64,000 nucleotides of DNA from Clostridia bacterium (GTDB lineage Bacteria > Bacillota > Clostridia > Oscillospirales > Acutalibacteraceae), in NCBI GenBank assembly GCA_017438845.1, contig JAFRUO010000029.1, positions 62,001 through 126,000 on the forward strand. Reading direction: 5' to 3'. Of this stretch, positions 1 to 9,600 are shown piece by piece (the first letter of the stretch is position 1; every line of letters starts with the position of its first letter). Both the position numbers and the translations under genes were made by a program. The notes under the pieces are model-generated. The model was not told where the DNA came from, searched no databases, and was given only the letters and a program-made list of their open reading frames with translations.

Positions 1-113
1 AGCACGACAAAGGCGACGAGTATCCTCGCAGGCGTCCAGCTTGTAAGGTCGATTAAAACCTGCCCGACTGCACAAATCAATCCTCCGACTATAAAAGCTT
101 TTAAAAAAATCAT
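1..113 (-). CDS. spoVAE: Stage V sporulation protein AE (SpoVAEb), N-terminal part
   Basis: The reverse strand from 113 encodes an N-terminus beginning MIFLKAFIVGGLICAVGQVL, followed by IDLTSWTPARILVAFVV and the window edge. The pattern GGxIC-GQ-LID-T-xTPARILV-FVV is typical of SpoVAE, an inner-membrane subunit of the SpoVA channel that moves calcium-dipicolinate into the forespore and releases it at germination. The ATG is preceded by GGGGAGG at 121-127. Only 37 codons are visible. In many Clostridia this gene follows spoVAC and spoVAD; here the upstream neighbour is a divergent aldo/keto reductase, so spoVAE is first in its transcription unit or separated from its usual partners. The family call is good, but the rest of the operon is out of view. 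Confidence 0.8.
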   Translation of the reverse strand, partial: MIFLKAFIVGGLICAVGQVLIDLTSWTPARILVAFVV

Positions 114-148
114 TTTTATTCCTCCCCTTTTATTATTTTTCCTTTTTG

Positions 149-177
149 TTTACTTATTCCGAAATAAATGTTAAAAT
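149..177 (+). promoter_or_regulatory. Sigma-A-type promoter of the aldo/keto reductase
   Basis: TTTACT (149-154), a 17-base spacer and TAAAAT (172-177) with a TGT extension just upstream of the -10. It lies 70 bases before the start codon. The -35 is a 4/6 match, so the call is moderate. Confidence 0.45.
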
Positions 178-247
178 AAAACCCTGAATTACCGATTGAA
201 GCTTAACGCTTTCGGCTCGAGTTCCAAAACAGAAAAGGAGGCTTTTT

Positions 248-1114
248 ATGAAAGGCTTAACAGATACATACACATTGTCAAACGGCGTCAAGGTGCCGTG
301 CGTGGGCTTCGGCACATGGAAAATGCCCGAAGAAATTGCAAGCGCTTCCGTTAAGTGCGCCATAAGCTCGGGTTACAGACACATTGACACCGCCGCCGCA
401 TACCAAAACGAGTATTATGTCGGAAAAGGGATTAAGGAAAGCGGCATACCGCGCAATGAAATCTTTCTTGTTTCGAAGCTTCCGAACGACGACCACGGCT
501 ATGAAAAGGCGATTGCCTCCTGCGAGGCTTCGCTTAAAAGGCTGGGTACCGATTACCTTGACGCTTACCTTATTCACTGGCCTGTGCTTATTCAGAATGT
601 CGACAGACTTGAGGAGGACTTGTGCGAAACGTGGAGAGCGCTCGAAAGGCTTTATAACGACGGAAAGCTTCGCAGTATCGGCACAAGCAACTTTTTAGAA
701 GAGCACATAGACCTGCTTAAAAGAAATTTTTCGGTTTATCCTATGATTAATCAGGTACAAATGCATCCGCAGAATCCGCAGGAGGAAATGGTTGCATACT
801 GCAGGGAAAACAACATACTCCCCGAGGCATGGAGTCCGCTTATTCAGGGTCAGGCGTTTAAGAGGGAGGAGCTTATTGGGCTTTCGGAAAAATACGGAGT
901 TTCCGTCGCTCAGCTTTGCGTAAGGTTTATTGTGCAGAAGGGTGCGGTGCCGATTCCGAAATCGACAACGCCCGAAAGAATAAAAAACAACGCCGATGTG
1001 TTCTCATTTGAAATAAGCGAAGAGGACATGAAGGAAATTGCCTCGCTTAAAAAATACGGCATGATAGGCGACCCGCCGTCAGTGCCGAGAACGCATCAGG
1101 TTGTAGGCTTTTAA
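248..1114 (+). CDS. Aldo/keto reductase, 2,5-diketo-gluconate reductase-like
   Basis: 288 residues, the usual length for a soluble NADPH-dependent AKR with a TIM-barrel fold. The catalytic tetrad is visible: Asp in HIDTAAAY (about residue 43), Tyr in the same motif (about 48), Lys in LVSKL (about 77) and His in YLIHWP (about 110). The C-terminal cofactor motif IPKSTTPERIKNN is present. GTSN and QVQMHP are further family signatures. Start ATG 248 has AAAAGGAG 9 bases upstream. Substrate cannot be read from sequence: small aldehydes, ketones or keto sugars are possible. It is monocistronic, with its own promoter and a terminator at 1126 shared with the convergent ABC operon. Confidence 0.88.
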   Translation: MKGLTDTYTLSNGVKVPCVGFGTWKMPEEIASASVKCAISSGYRHIDTAAAYQNEYYVGKGIKESGIPRNEIFLVSKLPNDDHGYEKAIASCEASLKRLGTDYLDAYLIHWPVLIQNVDRLEEDLCETWRALERLYNDGKLRSIGTSNFLEEHIDLLKRNFSVYPMINQVQMHPQNPQEEMVAYCRENNILPEAWSPLIQGQAFKREELIGLSEKYGVSVAQLCVRFIVQKGAVPIPKSTTPERIKNNADVFSFEISEEDMKEIASLKKYGMIGDPPSVPRTHQVVGF

Positions 1115-1125
1115 AGAACAGAAAA

Positions 1126-1156
1126 ACGCAGCAGACCGAAATCTGCTGCGTTTTTT
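1126..1156. terminator. Bidirectional intrinsic terminator
   Basis: A perfect 10-bp stem (ACGCAGCAGA, loop CCGAAA, TCTGCTGCGT) is followed by six T on the + strand and preceded by an A-run that serves the - strand. It sits between convergent stops at 1114 and 1159. Confidence 0.85.
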
Positions 1157-1158
1157 AG

Positions 1159-3684
1159 TTACATTGTTTTATTTGACAGCACGTCAAGATTGGCTTCGGG
1201 AAGGTATTCGCTGACTATTGCTCCGTCATCGTAAACGATATAAACATGTCTGCCCTCGGCATTATAGCTATCATAGAAGGGCACCGATTTTTCAACAACC
1301 GCCTTTGCCTTTTCGGGGTTTTCGATAAGTACCAGCGGAGCGCCCGAATCCGAGAACACCCTGTTGAGTATGTTTATCGCCGTATCGGAGAAGCCCTCAT
1401 TTTTGTATGCGTAGTAGTTATATCTCTCAATACACGAAGCGTCAACGCCGATTACGTTTGCCCAGCCGAAGTTCTTCGGAACATCGTCCTCCAAAAATCC
1501 GAACCAGCCGTCTATATTATCAAGCTGCTTGGAAAGCTCCGTGAATCTGTCGGACGCAGACTTACTGTCACGGGTGACATATACGCACTTGATCTTTCTT
1601 TCCGTTTCACCGACAGTATAGCCGTTCTGCTTTAAGTAGTTAAGCGTATTTGTCATACCGGGATAAACAAAGAACATCGGCGTCTGCGGAGCGTAAGCGC
1701 CGTTTTCCTTTACGGGCTTTCCGTCCTCTACAAACTCGTCCGTATATTCACGCTCAAGTCCGTCCCAAGAAAAATCTCCTGCCTTATATTTCTCGTTTTC
1801 ATAAGGCACAAGCATTGCTCCCGATGAAATTATCGCTACGGGACGCACGTTGCTGAAATACATTTGTTCAAAGCTCATCGCCCTCATGTCCTTATAAAGA
1901 GCCTCCATAAGGGCGTCGTTGTCCTCAATCATGCCTTCCGTGTCAATGGCGATATAGCTTACTATCCCCTTGTCAAACAGCAGGCTTGAGTCCGAAACAT
2001 AATATGTCGAGCCCTTGAGAAGACCTTGCGGGTTAGAGTTGGGATTTTCATAGAAGTTATACATATGATTTTCGTCATATTCCGTGCTCTGGCTTACATC
2101 AATGCCGTTGAGCATAAGGTATTTCATCAAGCCGTCGAAATAATGAGAGCCGTAAACCTCTTTGGCGTAATCGTATATGAGCTTGTCATCATAAATGTTG
2201 AAGCGTCTTACAATCTGCTTGCCGTTTTTAAGTATAAGCCTGAAGGAAAGCGTACCCTCAAAGCTGTCGTCGCGCGCCTCTTTGCTTGCCTTTTCAAAGT
2301 ACTTGGTGCAGAGCTTGATGTCGTCCTCATCGGTTGATTTGTAGTTTGAATAAGTGTCCTCCATATTGTCAACCGCATTGAAGTCGAAAAGATTCTGCGG
2401 GTCAACAACATCCATCTGTATCGACTTTATTTCCGAAAGCTCGGGAAGTTTGTTAAAGGTTCCGAAGCAATCGGTCGAAAGAGTGATAAACGCACAGATA
2501 AACACTGCAAGAAGCCCTGCAAGCACGGGAAGCGAGCGAAGCGTCGGGCGCATTTTGCGGTGGATTAACAGCTCCGCAAGGAAGTATGCCGCCGACGGAA
2601 TAATAAGCAGAAGGAGTATTATAAACAGAGGACTTACGTTTCTTGAAAGCTCTGACTCGGTAAGGAAAACCATTGCAACAATACCGAGCACTGAGGAAAT
2701 GCTGTAAACCGCAACGGCAACGCCGTTGATAACCGATGAAAGATAGAACTTGCCGAAGGAGTTTGAGTTTTCCGCCTTTCTCTTATTAAGAAGGAAGTAG
2801 CCGAGCACAAGCATACCTACGGTAAGCACGCTCCAGACAATAATCGGAAGCATAAGTCCCATATCAAGCATAAGGTCCTCAGGTACCTTATTCCCGCAAA
2901 GCACGGTGGAAAGGCTGATAACGGGAGAAATCTCCTCGAAAATCATATCCAGCGTGTGCACGGTTTGGTCGGTATCAATAAGTATGGTCATGGGATTTAA
3001 GAAGGAAAGCTTACTTGTACCGAGCATTGTCTCCATATCGCCTACATAGTAGCCCGTAAGCAATGCGCCTTTAAGCGAAGCCGCAAGGCTGATAGCCCTT
3101 GACGGGATTGAGGAAAGGAGAACGATTGTTATTACGGATTCAATCCTCGAGCCCGTGTTTGCACAGATAAAAGACATCATCGCAAAGCCGGCGGCTCCCG
3201 AAACAAAGAAGCCCGTTACAAGGTAGAAAAACACCTGGAAAACATGCGCGCTTGCTCCGAAGGCGTAAATGTTCAAAAGCAGGGTTATGGTAAGCGGAAC
3301 CGCAACCGCAAGAAGCATTGAGCAAAGAGCGGCGAGCATTCGGTTTAAGAAAAGCTTTGACCTTGTAATACCGAAGCTTAAATAAACATTTACGGAGTTT
3401 TTCTTAAACAGGAAGCCGAAAAGCACCTGAGCCATAAGCACTCCGCAAATAAACATACCGGGCGACATGGCTAAGCCGAGAAACTCAATGCCGAAATATG
3501 AGATAATCGGCTCCTTGGGGTCAACAAGCATCATATGTGCGGGTGTGATCTGCATAATAACCGGAACAACGGAGGAAACGAAAATCACCGCAAATGCGAT
3601 AGCGGCAAACAGAATTACGCTTTTAAAGCAACGCTTAAGGTCTTTATTGTCGACTTTATCAGCGGAAAATCTTTGTGATGTCAT
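1159..3684 (-). CDS. ABC transporter permease-like membrane protein (ABC-2 type)
   Basis: 841 residues from the preferred start. The ATG at 3684 (MTSQRFSADK) has GGAGG 9 bases upstream; an in-frame ATG at 3705 exists without a good site. The first half has about six hydrophobic helices (e.g. around residues 25-50, 85-110, 130-180), the middle adds further helices near 290-400, and residues about 420-830 form a large hydrophilic, probably extracytoplasmic domain. It overlaps the ATPase gene by 26 bases. With the adjacent GntR/YtrA regulator and ATPase it resembles YtrB/YtrC-like or bacitracin/lantibiotic-sensing ABC systems of Firmicutes, inferred to act in cell-envelope stress or peptide export. 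I recognise no precise orthologue. Confidence 0.7.
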   Translation of the reverse strand: MTSQRFSADKVDNKDLKRCFKSVILFAAIAFAVIFVSSVVPVIMQITPAHMMLVDPKEPIISYFGIEFLGLAMSPGMFICGVLMAQVLFGFLFKKNSVNVYLSFGITRSKLFLNRMLAALCSMLLAVAVPLTITLLLNIYAFGASAHVFQVFFYLVTGFFVSGAAGFAMMSFICANTGSRIESVITIVLLSSIPSRAISLAASLKGALLTGYYVGDMETMLGTSKLSFLNPMTILIDTDQTVHTLDMIFEEISPVISLSTVLCGNKVPEDLMLDMGLMLPIIVWSVLTVGMLVLGYFLLNKRKAENSNSFGKFYLSSVINGVAVAVYSISSVLGIVAMVFLTESELSRNVSPLFIILLLLIIPSAAYFLAELLIHRKMRPTLRSLPVLAGLLAVFICAFITLSTDCFGTFNKLPELSEIKSIQMDVVDPQNLFDFNAVDNMEDTYSNYKSTDEDDIKLCTKYFEKASKEARDDSFEGTLSFRLILKNGKQIVRRFNIYDDKLIYDYAKEVYGSHYFDGLMKYLMLNGIDVSQSTEYDENHMYNFYENPNSNPQGLLKGSTYYVSDSSLLFDKGIVSYIAIDTEGMIEDNDALMEALYKDMRAMSFEQMYFSNVRPVAIISSGAMLVPYENEKYKAGDFSWDGLEREYTDEFVEDGKPVKENGAYAPQTPMFFVYPGMTNTLNYLKQNGYTVGETERKIKCVYVTRDSKSASDRFTELSKQLDNIDGWFGFLEDDVPKNFGWANVIGVDASCIERYNYYAYKNEGFSDTAINILNRVFSDSGAPLVLIENPEKAKAVVEKSVPFYDSYNAEGRHVYIVYDDGAIVSEYLPEANLDVLSNKTM

Positions 3685-4558
3685 AGCTCTTGTCCTCCAT
3701 TTCATTTAAAAATACCTCTTCCATGGTAAGTCTGTACTCGTCAATGGCAACGGGTCTGAGAGAGTTGAGCTTTTCAATCTGCTCCTTGTAGTTGCCCTCA
3801 AAGACAAGCATACAGATTTTGCCGTCGGTTGAGAAGGTTTTGTACTTGATGTTCTTAAAGTCAGCCTCGCTGACCTCATGGTCAAAGATAAGACGAATTT
3901 TCGAGTAATTGCGCGAAACCTCGTCGACCGAGCAGTCCATTGTGAGGTGCTTGCCGTTGATAAGCCCTACCCTGTCGCAAAGGTTTGAAAGCTCGAAAAG
4001 ATTGTGCGACGAGATAATCAGAGAAGCCTCATTCTCTGCAATGTACTCAATAAACAGCTTCTTGGTAAGCTCCTTTTTCTGCGGATCAAGTCCGTCAAAG
4101 GTTTCGTCAAGCAAAAGGTATTTGGGTCTTGACGAGAGCGCAAGAATTATTTCCGCCTGTCTCTGCATACCCTTTGAAAAGCCCCTGAGCTTTCCGCCCA
4201 ACGGCAAGCCGAAAACCTCAAGAAGATTTCGGAAGGTCGTGTCGTTAAAGTTCGGGTAATAGTTCTTGTAGAACCTTGCCATCGAGGCTATGCTTGAGCC
4301 CATCGGAAAATACAGATCATCGGGAATGTAAAACATTTCCTTCCTTACATCGTCGTTGTCGTAGGTGTTCTGCGAGCCCATAAGCACCTCTCCGCCGTCC
4401 GGGCGGTAGATGCCCGCCGCCGTCTTAATCAGCGTGGTTTTGCCCGCTCCGTTGTAGCCGATAAGTCCGTAAATTGACGAGGGCTCAACATTAAAGCTTA
4501 AATTTTCAACGGCGACAAAATCATCGAATTTTTTTGTAACGTTTTTTATTTCAATCAT
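3659..4558 (-). CDS. ABC transporter ATP-binding protein, YtrB-like
   Basis: 299 residues from ATG 4558 (MIEIKNVTKKF), chosen over an ATG at 4579 because GGAAGTG lies 8 bases upstream and the start overlaps the regulator stop (ATGATTGA). Walker A is GYNGAGKTT, the ABC signature is degenerate (FSKGMQRQ), Walker B is YLLLDETFDGLDP, and the switch His is in IISSHNL. The C-terminal 80 residues form the extra domain common to exporters of this group. It should dimerise and energise the downstream permease. Translational coupling in the order regulator-ATPase-permease is strongly suggested by overlaps at both ends. Confidence 0.88.
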   Translation of the reverse strand: MIEIKNVTKKFDDFVAVENLSFNVEPSSIYGLIGYNGAGKTTLIKTAAGIYRPDGGEVLMGSQNTYDNDDVRKEMFYIPDDLYFPMGSSIASMARFYKNYYPNFNDTTFRNLLEVFGLPLGGKLRGFSKGMQRQAEIILALSSRPKYLLLDETFDGLDPQKKELTKKLFIEYIAENEASLIISSHNLFELSNLCDRVGLINGKHLTMDCSVDEVSRNYSKIRLIFDHEVSEADFKNIKYKTFSTDGKICMLVFEGNYKEQIEKLNSLRPVAIDEYRLTMEEVFLNEMEDKSYDITKIFR

Positions 4559-4931
4559 TTTTATCACTTCCGTCCCCATAAATATTAAAGATTATTGTGG
4601 CAAGCTCCTCCTTGTCAACGCCGAGCTTTTTGGCGTTTTTAACCGCCTCGGAGAAGCTGCGAAGAGATGCTTCAACATAGCTGTCAAGCTCAGCCCTGTC
4701 GCTGATAAAGCTACCCTTTCCCGCAACCGAGTAAATTATACCCTCATCCTCAAGTTCGGAAAACGAACGCTTGATGGTGTTGATGTTTACCGAAAGCTCC
4801 GCCGAAAGCGCACGCAGTGAGGGCAGCTGCTCTTCGGGTTTCAGCTCTCCCCTTGACACCGCAAGGATTATCTCCTTTTTAATCTGCTCGTATATCGGCA
4901 CACGGGATCGGTAATCAATAAAGATATTCAC
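4551..4931 (-). CDS. GntR-family transcriptional regulator, YtrA subfamily
   Basis: 126 residues from GTG 4931, preferred because AGGAGG lies 8 bases upstream; a GTG at 4940 is too close. Residues about 8-75 are the winged helix-turn-helix: PIYEQIKKEI, QLPSLRALS, VNINTIKRSFSELEDEGIIY and GKGSFI are hallmark segments. The short C-terminal tail of about 45 residues, without a ligand domain, marks the YtrA subfamily, which normally represses its own operon with an ABC transporter. The palindrome 25-60 bases upstream is the likely operator. Confidence 0.88.
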   Translation of the reverse strand: MNIFIDYRSRVPIYEQIKKEIILAVSRGELKPEEQLPSLRALSAELSVNINTIKRSFSELEDEGIIYSVAGKGSFISDRAELDSYVEASLRSFSEAVKNAKKLGVDKEELATIIFNIYGDGSDKND

Positions 4932-4957
4932 AGGTTTCACCTCCTGAATTTTTACTG

Positions 4958-4990
4958 TATAACTGTGCTATCACAGATATTACAGTTATA
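4958..4990 (-). promoter_or_regulatory. Nested palindromic operator upstream of the GntR/ABC operon
   Basis: TATAACTGT (4958-4966) and ACAGTTATA (4982-4990) form a perfect 9-bp inverted repeat. Inside it CTGTG/CACAG (4963-4967, 4972-4976) forms a second one. A TTGACA on the - strand at 5013-5018 could be a -35; the matching -10 at 17-base spacing (TACCTT) is weak. A long spaced dyad next to the promoter is what YtrA-type regulators bind. Confidence 0.55.
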
Positions 4991-5040
4991 AGGTAACACA
5001 GTTTTTTCGGTTTGTCAACACAATTTTTAAAAAATGTCCT

Positions 5041-5074
5041 AAAAAAAGAAAGCGGATGAACAGTCATCCGCTTT
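5041..5074 (-). terminator. Intrinsic terminator after aroK
   Basis: Stem AAAGCGGATGA / TCATCCGCTTT (5049-5059, 5064-5074) with a 4-base loop, followed on the - strand by CTTTTTTT (5041-5048). Confidence 0.85.
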
Positions 5075-5080
5075 AAACAC

Positions 5081-5581
5081 TTATTTACAGAGTATGTCAA
5101 CCAGTCTTTCAACCGTTTTCTCAACATTTTCGTTTTCAACCCTGAGGGTAATGTCGGCATATTTTTTGTAAAGTGCTTCCCTTTCGGAAAGTATTTCCTC
5201 GATACTCTGCTCTCTTTTTGCCGCAATTCCTCTTGTTGTGATATTGCAAAGCCTCTTTTTAAGAATCTCGGCAGGCACGTCAAGGTAAACCGTAACACCG
5301 TTCTTTTTAAGGAAGGTCATGGCTTCATCCCTGAAGACGGCGCTGCCGCCCGTGGAAATCACACAATTGTCCGCGTCAACGGAAAGAATCGCATCCCTTT
5401 CACAGTCAAGGAACTTTTCAAGCCCGTCTGTGTCAATTATGTTTTGAAGAAGCTCGCCCTGCCTTGACTGAATTATCAAATCCGTATCAACAAAGCCCAT
5501 GCCCAGAGTTTTTGCAAGCACGACGCCGACCGTGCTTTTACCGCTGGCAGGCATTCCGATAAGAACAATATTGCCCGTCAT
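5081..5581 (-). CDS. aroK: Shikimate kinase
   Basis: 166 residues, normal length. It phosphorylates shikimate at the 3-hydroxyl in the chorismate pathway. The P-loop is GMPASGKST (residues 9-17), the shikimate-binding Asp is in FVDTD (about 34), and the GG pair is in ISTGGSAV (about 80). The lid is around residue 110-125 with basic residues. The start overlaps the pfkA stop (ATGA), so the two are coupled. Terminator follows at once. Confidence 0.9.
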   Translation of the reverse strand: MTGNIVLIGMPASGKSTVGVVLAKTLGMGFVDTDLIIQSRQGELLQNIIDTDGLEKFLDCERDAILSVDADNCVISTGGSAVFRDEAMTFLKKNGVTVYLDVPAEILKKRLCNITTRGIAAKREQSIEEILSEREALYKKYADITLRVENENVEKTVERLVDILCK

Positions 5582-6540
5582 ATTGAAATCTCATGAGCAA
5601 GTCTGTAGAGTTCCAGGTCTATGCTTTTGCTCATATTAAGAGCCTCAAAAATATCAAAGTCGACAATTTCATCCTTCCTCATTGCAACGACTCTGTTGCC
5701 GATACCCTGCTTAAGAAGCTCAACCGCTTTGCAACCCATAAGGCTTCCCACAACTCTGTCACGTACGGTCGGGCAGCCGCCGCGCTGAACGTGACCGAGA
5801 ATTGTAGCTCTTGACTCAATCCCGGTAACCTCTTCGATTTTCTTTGCCATTTCGCTTACGCCGCCGATACCCTCGGCAACAATGATAATGAAATGTCTTT
5901 TGCCGGTCTGCTGAGTTCTTCTCATTCGGTCGATAACATCCCTCTCGAAATCAAACTCAACCTCGGGAATAAGTATAGTAGTTGCGCCGCAGGCGATACC
6001 TGCGTTAAGAGCTATGTAGCCTGCCCTTCTGCCCATAACCTCAACAACCGAGCAACGGTCGTGAGATTCGGTTGTATCACGCAGTCGGTCAACCATTTCC
6101 ATAACGGTATTCATAGCAGTGTCATAGCCGATTGTATAGTCACAGCAGGCTATGTCATTGTCGATGGTACCGGGGATACCTACACAGGGAATGCCTCTGA
6201 GCGAAAGGTCCCTTGCGCCTCTGAAGGAGCCGTCGCCGCCGATTACGACAACGCCGTCAATGCCCTCCGACTTGCAGACATCAATTGCCTTCTGCATACC
6301 CTCCTCGGTCTTAAACTCGGGGCTTCTTGCGGAATAGAGTATTGTGCCGCCGCGGTTTATGATATTCGAAACACTGCGGAGATTCATTTCATAAAAGTCA
6401 CCGTACATAAGGCCGTTATAGCCCCTTTTGATGCCGACAACCTTTAAGCCGTTTTCACAGCCTGCACGGACTACGGCTCTGACTGCCGCATTCATGCCCG
6501 GAGCGTCGCCTCCGCTTGTAAGTACACCTATCTTTTTCAT
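5578..6540 (-). CDS. pfkA: ATP-dependent 6-phosphofructokinase
   Basis: 320 residues, the standard length of bacterial ATP-PFK. Motifs: GVLTSGGDAPGMNAAVRAV at residues 4-22 (ATP), IGGDGSFRGA near 100, the catalytic base in GTIDNDIACCDYTIG (Asp about 127), MGRRAGYIAL near 168, and GGxP/R in HVQRGGCPTVRDR near 250. It commits fructose-6-phosphate to glycolysis. Start ATG 6540 has GAGGTGAT upstream. A promoter lies in the 65-base gap after dnaE, so it can be expressed apart from the dnaE operon. Confidence 0.95.
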   Translation of the reverse strand: MKKIGVLTSGGDAPGMNAAVRAVVRAGCENGLKVVGIKRGYNGLMYGDFYEMNLRSVSNIINRGGTILYSARSPEFKTEEGMQKAIDVCKSEGIDGVVVIGGDGSFRGARDLSLRGIPCVGIPGTIDNDIACCDYTIGYDTAMNTVMEMVDRLRDTTESHDRCSVVEVMGRRAGYIALNAGIACGATTILIPEVEFDFERDVIDRMRRTQQTGKRHFIIIVAEGIGGVSEMAKKIEEVTGIESRATILGHVQRGGCPTVRDRVVGSLMGCKAVELLKQGIGNRVVAMRKDEIVDFDIFEALNMSKSIDLELYRLAHEISI

Positions 6541-6568
6541 TTATATCACCTCAAAAATGATTACATAT

Positions 6569-6596
6569 ATAATACACTAAAAGAAAAAATAGTCAA
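6569..6596 (-). promoter_or_regulatory. Sigma-A-type promoter of pfkA-aroK
   Basis: On the - strand TTGACT (6591-6596), 16-base spacer, TATTAT (6569-6574), 29 bases before the pfkA start. Both boxes match 5/6. Confidence 0.65.
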
Positions 6597-6605
6597 GTTT
6601 ATTTT

Positions 6606-9600
6606 TTAATACTGTACGACTACGTTTTCCTTACCGACTACTCCGACAAGGTTTGAATATAAAAGATTATTGATTTCAGCCTTGTAGTCCATCTCACGGT
6701 ATTTGCCCGTATCCTTATAATAAAAATACACGGGCATATCTCCTCTTTGCGCCTTGAGGAACTCGTTACACCTGTAAGTAAGCTGGCTGTTTTCCGATTC
6801 AAAGCGGATAAACAGTCCCCTTTTCTTTTTGCCGGCGAGTGCGGGAGACAGCTCCACCGTATCGGCAATCACCTTTGCAGGCTCGTCCTCACGAAGAGAG
6901 GCTCTGCCGTTTATCAAAAGCACATTCCCCGGTATCATAAGGTTGTGGCACCGCTCATACACCTTGGGGAAAACAATTACCTCAATGCCGTCTGTAATAT
7001 CCTCTGCGGAAAGAAACGCCATTGTGTCGTCACGCTTAGTGATTTTCTTCTTTACATCGTTAAGAATAACAAGCAGCCTTACCTGACTGCCGTCGGAAAT
7101 ATTGGACGTTTCGTCCGAGGACGCCTCATTAATCCTTACTACGCTTGTGCAGCCGAGCTTTCTTGAAAGCCCCGTATACTGCTCCATTGGGTGCCCAGAA
7201 AGGTAAAGCCCCGTGGTTTCCTTTTCATAGGCGAGTTTTTCAAGCAGCGGGAACTCCTCGCAATGACGGATTGACGCCTCTGCGCTGTCCTCCATTGCTC
7301 CGAGGTCAAAAAGACCTATCTGTCCGTCTACGTTATGCCTTCGGGTCTGCTCAATGTCCGCAAGAAGCACGCCGAGATTTATCATCATTTCCCGTCTGTT
7401 AAGACCGAGTCCGTCAAGAGCGCCGCATTTAATAAGGCTCTCCGCCGCGCGTCGGTTAAAGTCCCTCGACTGTGTGCGCTTTAAAAAATCGTTAAAGGAG
7501 GTAAACCTGCCTCCCCTGCAACGCTCGCGGTAAACAGAGTCAATGAATCCCACACCGAGGTTTTTGACGGCGGAAAGTCCGAAGAATATTTTCCCGTCCT
7601 GTGCTATAAATTGAGCCCTCGACTGATTGATGTCGGGCTTTACAACCTCTATACCGAGGCGATGACATTCCTGAATATAAAGCGCAACGTTACTGCTGCT
7701 TGCAATCACACTTGTCAAAAGCGCCGCCATAAATTCGGCGGGATAATGACATTTTAAGTATGCGGTTCTGTATGCCACAAGGGCATATGCCGCCGAATGC
7801 GACTTGTTGAAGGCATAGCTGGCAAAGCTTGTCATATCGTCAAAAATCGACTGTGCCACGCCCTCGGAAATATTGTTTTTAAGACAGCCCTCAACAAAGG
7901 TCGTCCTTTCCTTTTCCATTACGTCGTGCTTTTTCTTGCTCATTGCACGCCTTACTATATCCGCCCTGCCGAAGGAATAGCCTGCAAGCGAACGGAAAAT
8001 CTGCATTACCTGCTCCTGATAAACCATACAGCCGTTTGTGACGTCAAGTATAGGCTTTAAAAGCGGAGTTTTGTAGCGTATTCTTTCGGGGTTGTGACGG
8101 TTCGCAATGTAGGCGTCAATTGAATCCATGGGACCCGGTCGGTAGAGTGAAATAACTGCGATAATGTCCTCAAGGCTCTGCGGCTTAAGGCGCACAAGCA
8201 CTCTGCGAAGTCCTGCAGATTCGCACTGGAAAACGCCGTAGGTTTCGCCGGAACGGAAAAGCTCATAGGTTTTTTCGTCCTCAAGCGATATTTTTTCTAT
8301 ATCAAAATCAGGCTTTTTCTGCTTTATCATTTTTACCGCATCGTCTATTACGGTAAGCGTACGAAGCCCTAAAAAGTCCATTTTAAGAAGTCCGAGCTGT
8401 TCAATCGCCGTCATTGTAAACTGCGTTACAACAGCCTCGTCGTTCTTTGCAAGCGGCACGTATTCGTCAACGGGTCGGTCGGTGATTACCACACCCGCCG
8501 CATGGGTCGACGCATGCCTCGGCATACCCTCAACCGCACGGGCAAGAGCTACAAGCTCGTTGACGGTTTCGTCCTGCTCACACATTTTGCGAAGCTCCGG
8601 GTTCTTTTTAAGAGCCTTTTCAATAGTGATGTCAAGCTCCCTCGGTATCTGCTTTGCAACCGAGTCCACGGTACTGTATGAAATTCCGAGCACCCTGCCG
8701 ACGTCGCGGATTGCCGCCCTCGCCGCCATTGTGCCGAAGGTAACTATCTGTGCAACATGGTCCTCGCCGTATTTTTCGGTAACATAGTCAATTACCTCCT
8801 GCCGTCTGACATAGCAGAAGTCAACGTCAATATCGGGCATCGTTACCCTTTCGGGGTTTAAGAAGCGCTCAAAAATCAGGTTGTATTTCATCGGGTCAAT
8901 GCCTGTAATGCCCATACAGTATGCGGCTATGCTGCCTGCGCCCGAGCCTCTGCCGGGACCTACGGGTATGCCCCTTCTTTTGGCATAGTTTATAAAGTCC
9001 GCCACTATTAAGAAATAGTCAACATAGCCCATTTCCTTAATAACGGAAAGCTCGTAGTCAAGCCTTTCCGAATATTTTTTGTCGGGGGTTTCCCCATAAT
9101 TTCTTTTAAGCCCTTCATAGCAAAGCCTTTTGAAATATTCAAAGTGGTCCTCGCCGTCGGGGACGTCGTAATGCGGAAGCTTGGTTTTGCCGAATTCAAA
9201 CTCGACATTGCACATTTCGGCAATTCTGTTGGTATTCTCCACCGCTTCGGGATAGCTTTTAAAGAGCTCTCGCATTTGCGCTTCGCTCTTTAGATAAAAA
9301 TCATCTGTACCGAATTCCATACCCGTGTCCTCGTCAATGGTATGGTTGGTCTGAATACAAATAAGCACCTTCTGAGTGCGCGCGTCCTCTTTGTTAACGT
9401 AATGAACATCGTTTGTAGCGACAAGCGGAATGCCCGTTTCCTCGGAAAGCTTGGCAAGTTGCGGAAGAATTTTCAGCTGCTCGTCAATGCCGTGGTTCTG
9501 AAGCTCAAGGTAATAGTTGCCCCTGCCGAAAACGCTGTCATACCAAAGGGCTGTCTGCTTTGCGCCGTCATAGTCGCCGGATACGAGCTTTCTCGGAATT

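Noticed and set aside
131..159. Possible forespore (sigma-G-like) promoter of spoVAE: GAATA, 17-base spacer, AATAATA
   Set aside because: Transcription would begin inside the ribosome binding site at about 124, which makes it unlikely to work; the pattern is also easily met in AT-rich DNA.
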